This document shows, in pieces, positions 1 through 5,009 of a stretch of DNA of 5,119 bases (position 1 is the first letter of the stretch; the number at the start of each line of letters is the position of its first letter). The notes below the pieces were generated by a model that was not told where the DNA came from, did not search any database, and was given only the letters and a program-made list of their open reading frames with translations. The DNA is from Phycisphaerae bacterium (GTDB taxonomy: Bacteria > Planctomycetota > Phycisphaerae > Sedimentisphaerales > SG8-4), in the NCBI GenBank assembly GCA_030603035.1, contig JAUVYQ010000168.1:1-5119 (forward strand). Direction: 5' to 3'. The position numbers and the translations under genes are program-made.

Positions 1-180
1 GGCGGCAACCCATATTATACTAAAGGGGCATACCTGGGATCGCATTACATTGAAACAGCTTTTGGGAAATACTACCAAGGCGCTATATCAAAACCACAGC
101 TTGCCGATTACTTTGGCATGAAAGAAATACATGTGAGCACATTCGAGGGCTATGTACTTCATAGGGGGGCGACGCCATGA
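1..180 (+). CDS. C-terminal end of an ImmA/IrrE-family (XRE/Zn-peptidase-like) protein, partial
   Basis: The open frame runs in from the left edge and stops at 178-180, leaving 59 residues. Its sequence (GGNPYYTKGAYLG near the start, then YYQGAISKPQLADYFGM at about 25-40) resembles the tail of ImmA/IrrE-family metallopeptidases. In that family, an N-terminal XRE helix-turn-helix and an HExxH peptidase domain are followed by a helical segment with a Y-Y-x-G-x-I-S-x-x-Q-x-A-x-Y motif. The HTH and HExxH parts would lie outside the window, so neither can be verified. The stop overlaps the next start by 4 bp (ATGA), which implies translational coupling with the DUF4411 gene. Proteins of this kind commonly sit directly before DUF4411 genes and are thought to act as the antitoxin or regulator. 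The family call rests on recalled motif similarity and the neighbour. Confidence 0.62.
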   Translation, partial: GGNPYYTKGAYLGSHYIETAFGKYYQGAISKPQLADYFGMKEIHVSTFEGYVLHRGATP

Positions 181-647
181 AATATGTTTTTGACAGCGAT
201 TCTCTTATTGACCTGTTCAAGCATTATTACCCAAAAACGTTTCTTACCCTGTGGGAAAAGTTCCATGCTTTGGTTTCAGCAGGAGACCTTATTTCGGTAA
301 GAGAAGTTTATAAGGAAATCGGTTCAAGTGAAGATTCGCTGGCGAGTTGGGCAAAAGAGCAGAAAAACACATTATTCTTAGAGTCAACAGTTGAAGAACT
401 ACGGCTTGTAGCTAAGATTTTCCAAGTGCAGCATTTTCAGGCGATGATTCGCAAAAAAGAAAGACTCAAAGGCAAACCGGTTGCTGATCCATTTGTTATT
501 GCCAGAGCAAAAATTTCTGGTGCCTGTGTGGTTACACAGGAAAAGCTAAAAGAAAATGCAGCACAAATCCCAAATGTCTGCAAGCATTTTGAGATACCCT
601 GCATTAACCTTGAAGGTTTTATGGAAAAAGAAAACTGGACATTTTAG
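177..647 (+). CDS. DUF4411 family protein, PIN-like nuclease, probable toxin of a type II TA-like pair
   Basis: This is a 156-residue soluble protein with no signal peptide or membrane segment, of normal length for DUF4411. The PIN-like pattern is visible: strand 1 YVFDSDSLIDL puts acidic residues at D6 and D8, a second acidic site is likely at E43 or E47 (VREVYKEIG), and ADPFVIARA places D104 before the strand VVTQE (118-122). The ending, with PNVCKHF and CINLEGF, is characteristic of the family. PIN-domain proteins are usually Mg2+-dependent ribonucleases, and DUF4411 has been grouped with PIN-like folds; activity here is inferred. The start is fixed by the ATGA overlap with the upstream frame and by a purine-rich AGGGGGG at 163-169, seven bases before the ATG. 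It is probably cotranscribed with the upstream gene, as an antitoxin/toxin-like unit. No terminator was recognised after it. Confidence 0.8.
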   Translation: MKYVFDSDSLIDLFKHYYPKTFLTLWEKFHALVSAGDLISVREVYKEIGSSEDSLASWAKEQKNTLFLESTVEELRLVAKIFQVQHFQAMIRKKERLKGKPVADPFVIARAKISGACVVTQEKLKENAAQIPNVCKHFEIPCINLEGFMEKENWTF

Positions 648-782
648 GAAAAGATCGACATGGTACCGCATCTTGATTTCCCCCCAACTTTCTCGCACTA
701 AGCAGCTTCAAGGTGTCGACCAAAAGCATTCTGGCGAGGCACCCAAACCCGCAATTCCCGTCAAACACAAAATTAAAATTCA

Positions 783-804
783 TCTCTGCGTTCTCTGCGG
801 TTAA
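783..804. repeat. Short 9-bp-period repeat between convergent genes (TCTCTGCG units)
   Basis: Two exact TCTCTGCG units (783-790 and 792-799) are spaced at a 9-bp period and followed by GGTTAA. The sequence lies in the 177-bp gap between the DUF4411 gene and the dprA stop. Similar phrases (in reverse, AACCGCAGAGAACGCAGAGA) recur in the intergenic DNA of many environmental bacterial genomes. That statement is from memory and was not searched. I see no clear intrinsic terminator for either convergent gene in this gap. Confidence 0.6.
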
Positions 805-824
805 TAAAAATCCCCCAAAAACAG

Positions 825-1979
825 CTACCTTCGGAGGAACAAACTGCCCGGCAGGTGCTTTATCAAGGCCTTCAGCCGCAGTGATACCAAGCTGGCGTTT
901 ACACTGCCGGGCGTCAAATTCGTATCCGCGATTATCTGCTCTATGTGCACCGGCTCTTTGCCGAGACAATCATAAATCCTTCTTTCATCGTCACTTAGCT
1001 TCAACCGGCTCGCATCAAACAAAGGCGTCTCGACCTTTTCCGCGGCCTCTTCCGCCGCCGCAGTTACGTGGCTTTGCAGCTGTTCGCCGATATAGCCGAG
1101 CGCTTCCATTACATCTTCAACGGATTCTATCAGCTTCGCCCCCTGCTTTATCAACTGATGGCTGCCTTTACTTAACGGCGAATCAATTTTCCCCGGCACC
1201 GCCATCACCTCGCGATTATTCTCAAGCGCTGCTCTGGCCGTAATTAACGCTCCTGAACGCAAGCCGGCCTCGACAACAATTGTTCCCAGCGACAGTCCCG
1301 CTATTATTCTATTGCGGGGCGGGAAGTTTTCCGCCAACGGCTCGTACCGCAACGGCAATTCGCTAATGCAGGCGCCGGACTCGGCTATAAGCTCAAAGAG
1401 CTTCTTGTTCTCCGGCGGAAAGATATTTGCCAGGCCGCAGCCCTGCACCGCAATTGTGCGTCCGCCGGCTGATAGCGCACCCTGATGTGCGGCGCTATCT
1501 ATGCCGCGGGCCATCCCGGAACAAATAGTGAAGCCGGCTGAACTTAAAAAATGAGCAAATCGAGAAGCCTGCTCCTGGCCGTACAAACTGCACCGCCGGG
1601 AACCAACTATCGAAATACTCAAGTTGTCGGCGCTGGTCAAACTGCCCTTTATGTAAAGAACCGGCGGAGGGTCGTAAATCCGTTTCAATACAGTGGGATA
1701 ACGCTCATCGGCAATGTGAATTATGTGAACGCCGAGCTTCTCGGCCAGTTCCAGCTCAGCGGTTGTGTCGAATTTGTCACGCGTTCGGGCAATTTGCTCA
1801 GCAGTTTTGAGACCTACTCCCACTATTCCGGCCAGTTCACCGGCCGAAGCACCCAAGGCCCTCTCGGCTGAGCCGAAATGTTTTATAAGCTTTGCAAAAG
1901 TGGTCGGACCGACACTATCGGCCCTGATTAATTTGAGCCATTTTTCAATATCAACGGAATTCTGCTGTAATTCTGCCAT
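825..1979 (-). CDS. dprA: DNA-processing protein DprA (Smf), ssDNA-binding RecA loader
   Basis: DprA binds incoming single-stranded DNA in the cytoplasm and loads RecA on it during natural transformation. It is also widespread in species not known to be competent. The 384-residue protein is complete, close to E. coli Smf in length, with all three expected parts. A helical SAM/HhH-like region spans about 10-75 (VGPTTFAKLIKHFGS, GIVGVGLKTAEQIA). The Rossmann-like core at about 90-290 has IVGSR (124-128), SGMARGIDSAAHQGAL (154-169), GCGLANIFPPEN (180-191), FPPRNRIIAGLS (219-230), VVEAGLRSGALITA (235-248) and VPGKIDSPLSKG (261-272). A C-terminal winged-helix-like domain covers about 325-384 and ends LPGSLFLRR. 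No key motif is missing. The ATG at 1979 gives the expected N-terminus, but no good Shine-Dalgarno precedes it. It is a single-gene unit convergent with the TA-like pair; no topA or other usual partner lies beside it. Confidence 0.97.
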   Translation of the reverse strand: MAELQQNSVDIEKWLKLIRADSVGPTTFAKLIKHFGSAERALGASAGELAGIVGVGLKTAEQIARTRDKFDTTAELELAEKLGVHIIHIADERYPTVLKRIYDPPPVLYIKGSLTSADNLSISIVGSRRCSLYGQEQASRFAHFLSSAGFTICSGMARGIDSAAHQGALSAGGRTIAVQGCGLANIFPPENKKLFELIAESGACISELPLRYEPLAENFPPRNRIIAGLSLGTIVVEAGLRSGALITARAALENNREVMAVPGKIDSPLSKGSHQLIKQGAKLIESVEDVMEALGYIGEQLQSHVTAAAEEAAEKVETPLFDASRLKLSDDERRIYDCLGKEPVHIEQIIADTNLTPGSVNASLVSLRLKALIKHLPGSLFLRR

Positions 1980-2002
1980 TATTTAGCTGTCGTGAAACAA
2001 AG

Positions 2003-2008
2003 ATTATA
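2003..2008 (-). promoter_or_regulatory. Candidate -10 element for dprA
   Basis: Read on the minus strand this is a perfect TATAAT, 23 bases upstream of the dprA ATG. It would give a start of transcription near 1996 and a leader of about 17 nt without a clear Shine-Dalgarno. No convincing -35 hexamer lies at 16-18 bp; that position falls in the GC-rich hairpin repeat at 2021-2034. It is a candidate only. Confidence 0.35.
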
Positions 2009-2020
2009 AAGCCGCAGATA

Positions 2021-2034
2021 CCCGCCTCCGCGGG
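2021..2034. repeat. Small GC hairpin CCCGC-CTCC-GCGGG
   Basis: A perfect 5-bp stem (2021-2025 with 2030-2034) closes a CTCC loop. It lies just upstream of the candidate dprA -10 element. It has no T-run on either strand, so it is not a canonical terminator. It looks like a dispersed hairpin repeat, but no second copy occurs in this window. Confidence 0.5.
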
Positions 2035-2061
2035 CACAAGCTTCACCGATTCATATTTAAC

Positions 2062-2085
2062 CACGAAGGGCATGAAGGCACAAAG
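2062..2085. repeat. Degenerate 9-bp tandem repeat (CACGAAGGG type)
   Basis: CACGAAGGG (2062-2070) is followed by CATGAAGGC (2071-2079) and a partial ACAAAG. The 9-bp period matches that of the repeats at 783 and 2227. ACCACGAAGG-type strings are familiar from intergenic regions of planctomycete-like and other environmental genomes; this is recollection and was not searched. Confidence 0.55.
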
Positions 2086-2109
2086 AAAAATTGGGCGCAG
2101 ATTTTGGTT

Positions 2110-2137
2110 CGTATTGCGTATGTCGTATATCGTATGT
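2110..2137. repeat. 7-bp tandem repeat, four units (CGTATGT)
   Basis: Four consecutive heptamers are CGTATTG, CGTATGT, CGTATAT and CGTATGT, followed by a fifth partial CGT. Units differ at only one or two positions. This is a micro/minisatellite-like tract likely to vary in copy number between strains. Confidence 0.75.
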
Positions 2138-2226
2138 CGTGGAAGTTAAAAACTTGAAGTGAAAAGTGCAAAACCACAGCGCAAAATTCAAAAATAACCA
2201 CGGATAGCCGCTCCATCTAAAGCCGG

Positions 2227-2253
2227 AATCCGTCCGTTCCGTCCAATCCGTCC
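2227..2253. repeat. 9-bp tandem repeat, three units (AATCCGTCC)
   Basis: The units are AATCCGTCC (2227-2235), GTTCCGTCC (2236-2244) and AATCCGTCC (2245-2253), followed by AAG. CCGTCC is invariant, with only the first two bases changing. It lies two bases before another tandem duplication. Confidence 0.8.
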
Positions 2254-2255
2254 AA

Positions 2256-2285
2256 GGGCCGGACTTTCAGGGGCCGGACTTTCAG
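2256..2285. repeat. Perfect 15-bp tandem duplication
   Basis: GGGCCGGACTTTCAG occurs twice in a row, at 2256-2270 and 2271-2285, with no mismatch. Exact identity suggests a recent slippage or duplication event. Confidence 0.9.
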
Positions 2286-2297
2286 CGCAGTGAAATA

Positions 2298-2324
2298 GTG
2301 GGCGTTGCCCACCCTACTTTTTTT
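2298..2324. repeat. Hairpin repeat (GTGGGC-GTT-GCCCAC) followed by a T-run
   Basis: A perfect 6-bp stem (2298-2303 with 2307-2312) has a 3-nt loop. CCTAC and then seven T residues (2318-2324) follow. It could work as a weak rho-independent terminator on the plus strand, but no plus-strand gene lies upstream in the preceding 1.6 kb. The string GTAGGGTGGGCAACGCCCAC on the other strand is one I recognise as a common dispersed intergenic element, so a repeat is the preferred reading. Confidence 0.5.
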
Positions 2325-2509
2325 GGGAAAATTTTAAGATTGCTGGTTTGACGGGAAAGAGGATTATGGTTATTGTTTGGTCCGAAAATCTGCGTGTTTG
2401 GCGGTTCTGCGGGCAGTCTAATTGCAGTCAGGCGAGAAAAATTTATTAAAGAGAAGAGCAAAAATGTCTGAAGATACAGGAAGTTTGACAAAAGTGTGTC
2501 TAACATACC

Positions 2510-2532
2510 GCCCGGCCTGTGTTTTACCGGGC
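2510..2532. repeat. Small inverted repeat GCCCGG / CCGGGC upstream of the membrane protein gene
   Basis: A 6-bp perfect stem (2510-2515 with 2527-2532) closes an 11-nt AT-rich loop. It lies about 60 bp before the start of the small membrane protein gene, so it would be in its leader or promoter. Function is unknown; there is no T-run after it. Confidence 0.4.
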
Positions 2533-2580
2533 AGGTTGTGAAGCTGGTTCGCAAAAGTGTGAGATTATGAGTTTTTTTCG

Positions 2581-2585
2581 GGAGG
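2581..2585 (+). promoter_or_regulatory. Strong Shine-Dalgarno that decides the start of the PLDc_N-like gene
   Basis: GGAGG lies 8 bases before the ATG at 2594, an ideal spacing. The two earlier in-frame starts, GTG at 2519 and ATG at 2567, have no comparable site. They would add residues that do not resemble the family N-terminus, so 2594 is preferred. Confidence 0.8.
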
Positions 2586-2593
2586 TATTTGTT

Positions 2594-2881
2594 ATGGCGG
2601 TAGTGTGCAAGTTTCCGTGGTGGCCTGTGGTGCCGGTTTTTGGAGCAGGAGTATTGGTGGGACTGTTATTTATTGCCGGGGTTGTTCTCTCGCTCGTTAT
2701 GCTCATCGACTGTCTGAAACGGCCGGCGTCGAAGTTTTTGAATCCACTTACCAAAAATGGTGAATACGACAAACTGATATGGGCCGGTGCGATTGTGTTA
2801 TCGCTCTGGTTCTATTGCATAGGGGCAATAGTGTATTTCTTTGTTATGATGAAAGCCAAGCCGGAAAGCAGCGAGCAGTAA
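2594..2881 (+). CDS. Small two-helix membrane protein, PLDc_N-like
   Basis: This 95-residue protein has two clear hydrophobic segments, at about 11-39 and 62-86. They are joined by a polar loop containing IDCLKRPASKF and NGEYDKLIWA. The pattern D-C-(x)n-DK-L-I-W followed by I-G-A-I-(V)-Y-(F)-F matches the PLDc_N module (phospholipase D nuclease N-terminal). That module is found fused to cardiolipin-synthase-like proteins and also as stand-alone short proteins of unknown role. Here it is alone, with no PLD catalytic domain (no HKD motif). The D-K-L-I-W loop is expected to lie between the helices. It is a single gene with a strong GGAGG site, and the start was chosen on that basis. The C-terminal tail KAKPESSEQ is polar. 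Biochemical function is unknown. Confidence 0.8.
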   Translation: MAVVCKFPWWPVVPVFGAGVLVGLLFIAGVVLSLVMLIDCLKRPASKFLNPLTKNGEYDKLIWAGAIVLSLWFYCIGAIVYFFVMMKAKPESSEQ

Positions 2882-2948
2882 AAAATCGTTTTCGCCAGAG
2901 CTTGTTTTTTTGTTCTGTGGTTATGCCCGGCGGGATTTGGACGCGACG

Positions 2949-3041
2949 GGAACGCTTGGTTTCGGCCATCGTATAGCAGGAGCTATGGGGGGCAGAGTTA
3001 CCCTCCACAGCTTAACCGCAAAGGGCAGCGAGATGCCGGTC
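2949..3041 (+). pseudogene. Possible remnant of a histidine-kinase HATPase_c domain C-terminus
   Basis: An open frame from 2910 (TTG) to 3248 encodes 112 residues. Within it, residues 14-44 read GTLGFGHRI, then AMGGRVTLHS, then KGS. This has the order and spacing of the last part of a histidine-kinase ATPase domain: a G-T-G-L-G-L box, a helix ending in M-G-G, then R-V-x-L-x-S-x-x-x-K-G-S. The GLGL box is degenerate and the two boxes are slightly too close. The N box and the dimerisation domain are absent, and the rest of the frame resembles nothing I know. There is no Shine-Dalgarno. The best reading is a decayed fragment. Chance resemblance is a real alternative, because the same bases also fold into a good hairpin (2981-3012). 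Confidence 0.3.
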
Positions 3042-3286
3042 AGGTGCGACGTCTTGTTATGTGAACGTTACCTTGAAAAACTAAAAGGCGCCCCAATCCT
3101 GTTTTCCGGGGATGTAATAGGTCGGGCAAATAAAGCGAAACAGCGAGCGAAATATAAAAAAACCCGGTTAAACATTATTGGGCGTGAATCTATGGTGAAA
3201 GCTGAATCTGAACACAAAATGGGCCTTGAAAAAAGCGTCGTATTATAAGATGAACTAATTATGTATTTAGTTGTGCTGATACAAGA

Positions 3287-3325
3287 CGGTTTTTTACAAA
3301 GATAATACTGCAAAACCGCTTTTTC
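3287..3325 (+). terminator. Possible AT-rich rho-independent terminator
   Basis: CGGTTTT (3287-3293) pairs with AAAACCG (3312-3318) around an 18-nt loop. It is followed one base later by TTTTT (3320-3324). The stem is only 7 bp with a large loop, so it is weak. Its position fits the end of a plus-strand transcript before folC. Confidence 0.35.
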
Positions 3326-3408
3326 TATAACCTCTTTGTTTGCAATACCTTACGCCGTTCTGTCCAATTATAACAGCAGTTTTTCAGGCTTTTTTCGAGT
3401 CCTGTCCT

Positions 3409-3437
3409 TTGACTCAAGCGTCTTTATCTATTAGACT
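3409..3437 (+). promoter_or_regulatory. Candidate sigma-70-type promoter of folC
   Basis: TTGACT (3409-3414) and TAGACT (3432-3437) are separated by exactly 17 bp, matching the consensus at 5 of 6 and 4 of 6 positions. Transcription would start near 3444, only about 3 nt before the folC ATG at 3447, so the mRNA would be nearly leaderless. The inverted repeat GAGTC/GACTC (3397-3415) overlaps the -35 element. The prediction is from sequence only, and the AGGA at 3438-3441 would be lost if this start were used. Confidence 0.35.
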
Positions 3438-3446
3438 AGGATTTTT

Positions 3447-4880
3447 ATGGTAAAATCAGCAAAAACAACCGGAAAGAAACGTACGAAAAAGAGCTCTTCC
3501 AAGCTTGCGACGGTCAAGACCAAAAAAGCTTTCACGAGCTACAAACAGGCCATTAGCTACTTGTTTGAGAAGACTGACTACGAAAAGGAAGAGCACTTAG
3601 GCTATAACGTTACGACGTTCAACCTCAACAGGATGAAAAAGCTGCTGTCGTTATTAGGCAACCCTCACAAAAAGATTCATACAGTTCACATAGCCGGCAC
3701 AAAAGGAAAGGGCTCGACTGCGACGATGCTGGCGAGGATGCTCGAGGCGAACGATTACGACGTCGGGTTATACACCTCGCCGCACGTGGTACATTTGCAT
3801 GAGCGGATTGCGGTCAATTCCGAAATGATAAAGGACCGAGAAATGCTTGGCCTGCTGAACCGCGTTTACGCGCCGGTTGAGAAGATATCAAAGAATACGC
3901 CTCCCACTTTCTTTGAGATTATGACCGCCCTGGCGTTTATGCACTTTGTCGATACGAAAGTTGATATTGGGGTGATTGAAACCGGCTTAGGGGGCAGACT
4001 GGACAGCACCAACGTTATTAAGCCCAAGGTCGTTGGTATAACCAGTTTGAGTATCGACCACCAGCACCAGCTTGGGCACACTATCGACAAAATTGCCAAG
4101 GAGAAGGCCGGTATTTTCAAGCGGGGCGTTCCGATTATTACCGTCCAACAGGAGGAGGAGGCGATGCGTGTTCTAAAATTGCATGCTGCCGCCGTCAAAG
4201 CGCCGTTGAGTGTAACCGGCAGCGATATTGATTTTTCGCAGCGATTTGAAACGTCGCGGGAGCACGGGCCACATACAAGAATCTGCCTGACAACACCAAC
4301 GAGTAAATTTGAACATCTGCGAGTGCCACTTCACGGCAAACATCAGGCAATCAACTGCGGTCTGGCCCTGGCTATGCTGGATAAACTCAAAGCAAGCGGC
4401 TACGAGATAGACAGCGAAAAAGCAACTAAGGGACTTCACAGCGTGTCATTGGCGGGCCGAATGGAGATGATTTGCGATGACCCGAGAATTATGATAGACG
4501 CCGCTCACAATGCCGCAAGTATTCAGGTCTTGATACATGCGATAGGCCAAAATATTCCTTATGATTCCATGGTTGTCATCTTCGGCTGTAATAACGACAA
4601 AGACATCAAAGGGATGCTGCATAAATTACAATACGGCGCTGACAAGGTGGTTTTCACCCGCAGCAACTCGGCGAAAGCGATGCCTCCGGACGACCTATCT
4701 GAGATGTACACGGAGATGTGCGGCAAGATGTGCCAGACAGCCAGCAGTTTGGGCGAAGCGCTGCGGCTTGCGAAAAGCGCTGTGAGCAAAGAAGACCTGA
4801 TTTGTATTACCGGCAGTTTTTATCTTATCGGCGAGGCCAAGATACGTTTTCAGTCGGACCAATCCATTCCGTGGGCGTAG
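3447..4880 (+). CDS. folC: Folylpolyglutamate synthase / dihydrofolate synthase FolC
   Basis: This Mur-ligase-fold enzyme adds glutamates to folates with ATP in the cytoplasm; many bacterial FolC proteins also make dihydrofolate from dihydropteroate. The 477-residue protein is complete. It shows the P-loop AGTKGKGST (83-91), SPHVVHLHERI (111-121), FFEIMTALAF (155-164), the signature ETGLGGRLDSTNV (178-190), and D204-H205 then LGHT and EKAGI (219-223, whose lysine is the likely carbamylated residue). The C-terminal domain has LHGKHQAIN (295-303), GRME (337-340), DAAHN (351-355), GCNNDKDI (380-387) and TGSFYLIGEA (455-464). Whether it has both activities cannot be told from motifs. An extra N-terminal tail of about 27 residues carries ten lysines. 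The start is supported by AGGA at 3438-3441, with no good later start before the domain. The stop lies inside a hairpin (4871-4901). Confidence 0.96.
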   Translation: MVKSAKTTGKKRTKKSSSKLATVKTKKAFTSYKQAISYLFEKTDYEKEEHLGYNVTTFNLNRMKKLLSLLGNPHKKIHTVHIAGTKGKGSTATMLARMLEANDYDVGLYTSPHVVHLHERIAVNSEMIKDREMLGLLNRVYAPVEKISKNTPPTFFEIMTALAFMHFVDTKVDIGVIETGLGGRLDSTNVIKPKVVGITSLSIDHQHQLGHTIDKIAKEKAGIFKRGVPIITVQQEEEAMRVLKLHAAAVKAPLSVTGSDIDFSQRFETSREHGPHTRICLTTPTSKFEHLRVPLHGKHQAINCGLALAMLDKLKASGYEIDSEKATKGLHSVSLAGRMEMICDDPRIMIDAAHNAASIQVLIHAIGQNIPYDSMVVIFGCNNDKDIKGMLHKLQYGADKVVFTRSNSAKAMPPDDLSEMYTEMCGKMCQTASSLGEALRLAKSAVSKEDLICITGSFYLIGEAKIRFQSDQSIPWA

Positions 4881-4901
4881 CGGCAAAAAATGCTACGCCA
4901 C
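4871..4901 (+). terminator. Hairpin containing the folC stop codon
   Basis: GTGGGCGTAGC (4871-4881, one bulged G) pairs with GCTACGCCAC (4892-4901), giving ten base pairs around an A-rich 10-nt loop. The folC stop codon (4878-4880) lies in the left arm. No T-run follows, so it is not a classical intrinsic terminator. It may protect the 3' end, support rho-independent release poorly, or be a dispersed palindrome. Confidence 0.5.
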
Positions 4902-4952
4902 ATATAGGCCTAACTACTTCTTTCCGGCTTTATCTATTACCCTGATTACATC

Positions 4953-4987
4953 TGTGCCCACAACAAAGGGCATACCTTCGGGTGCCC
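4953..4987 (+). promoter_or_regulatory. Two mutually exclusive hairpins in the leader of the last gene
   Basis: GGGC (4968-4971) pairs with GCCC (4984-4987) and, after a 2-nt AT bulge, ACC (4974-4976) pairs with GGT (4981-4983) around a TTCG loop. In RNA this is a very stable C(UUCG)G tetraloop hairpin. The same GGGCATA stretch (4968-4974) can instead pair with TGTGCCC (4953-4959), making 7 pairs including one G-U around an 8-nt loop. The two folds share bases and exclude each other. I recognise no known riboswitch class here. Confidence 0.45.
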
Positions 4988-5009
4988 GTCAAGTTTGTAG
5001 GTAAAAATA

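Larger units (their letters stand above)
1980..2593. other. Gene-free interval of about 610 bp, filled with short repeats
   Basis: No frame in this stretch looks coding. The longest, on the minus strand at 2282-2554, has no recognisable domain, and its C-terminus is simply the translation of a hairpin repeat. The interval starts with the dprA promoter region, then carries at least six short repeats or hairpins listed separately (2021-2324). An AT-rich unique part follows (about 2325-2500), then a small GC hairpin (2510-2532) and the Shine-Dalgarno of the small membrane protein gene. dprA and that gene diverge from here. Confidence 0.7.
2882..3446. other. Interval of about 565 bp without an intact gene
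   Basis: Between the small membrane protein and folC I see no complete, convincing gene. The first half is GC-richer and has a 112-codon open frame with a TTG start and a kinase-like patch (see the pseudogene entry). The second half is AT-rich and holds a terminator-like hairpin at 3287-3325, an inverted repeat GAGTC/GACTC (3397-3401 with 3411-3415) and the candidate folC promoter. Confidence 0.6.

Noticed and set aside
713..1243. Long plus-strand frame and similar frames across dprA and folC
   Set aside because: These are shadows of strongly supported genes on the other strand or frame, with proline- and serine-rich nonsense compositions.
2110..2285. CRISPR array
   Set aside because: Units are 7, 9 and 15 bp, directly abutting and without spacers. 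There are no cas genes in the window.
2485..2506. TTGACA as a -35 box for the small membrane protein gene
   Set aside because: No -10-like hexamer lies 16-18 bp downstream (the bases there are GC-rich). TAACAT is only 10 bp away.
2282..2554. 90-codon open frame on the minus strand
   Set aside because: It has no domain, signal or ribosome binding site, and its end (VGWATPTISLR) is just the translation of the GTGGGC/GCCCAC hairpin repeat. It overlaps the tandem repeats.
2519..2593. Upstream extension of the small membrane protein to a GTG at 2519 or an ATG at 2567
   Set aside because: The extra residues do not look like the family. The GGAGG at 2581-2585 serves the ATG at 2594.
2930..3080. 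tmRNA, SRP RNA or RNase P RNA in the GC-rich interval
   Set aside because: A short GACGGGA resembles the tmRNA 5' region and GGTCAGGT resembles SRP RNA. The rest of each consensus is missing: no T-arm, no CCA end, no GGAAG tetraloop domain, and no RNase P core.
3068..3313. 81-codon open frame on the minus strand before folC
   Set aside because: It is a low-complexity translation of AT-rich DNA crossing a terminator-like hairpin, with no motif and no ribosome binding site.
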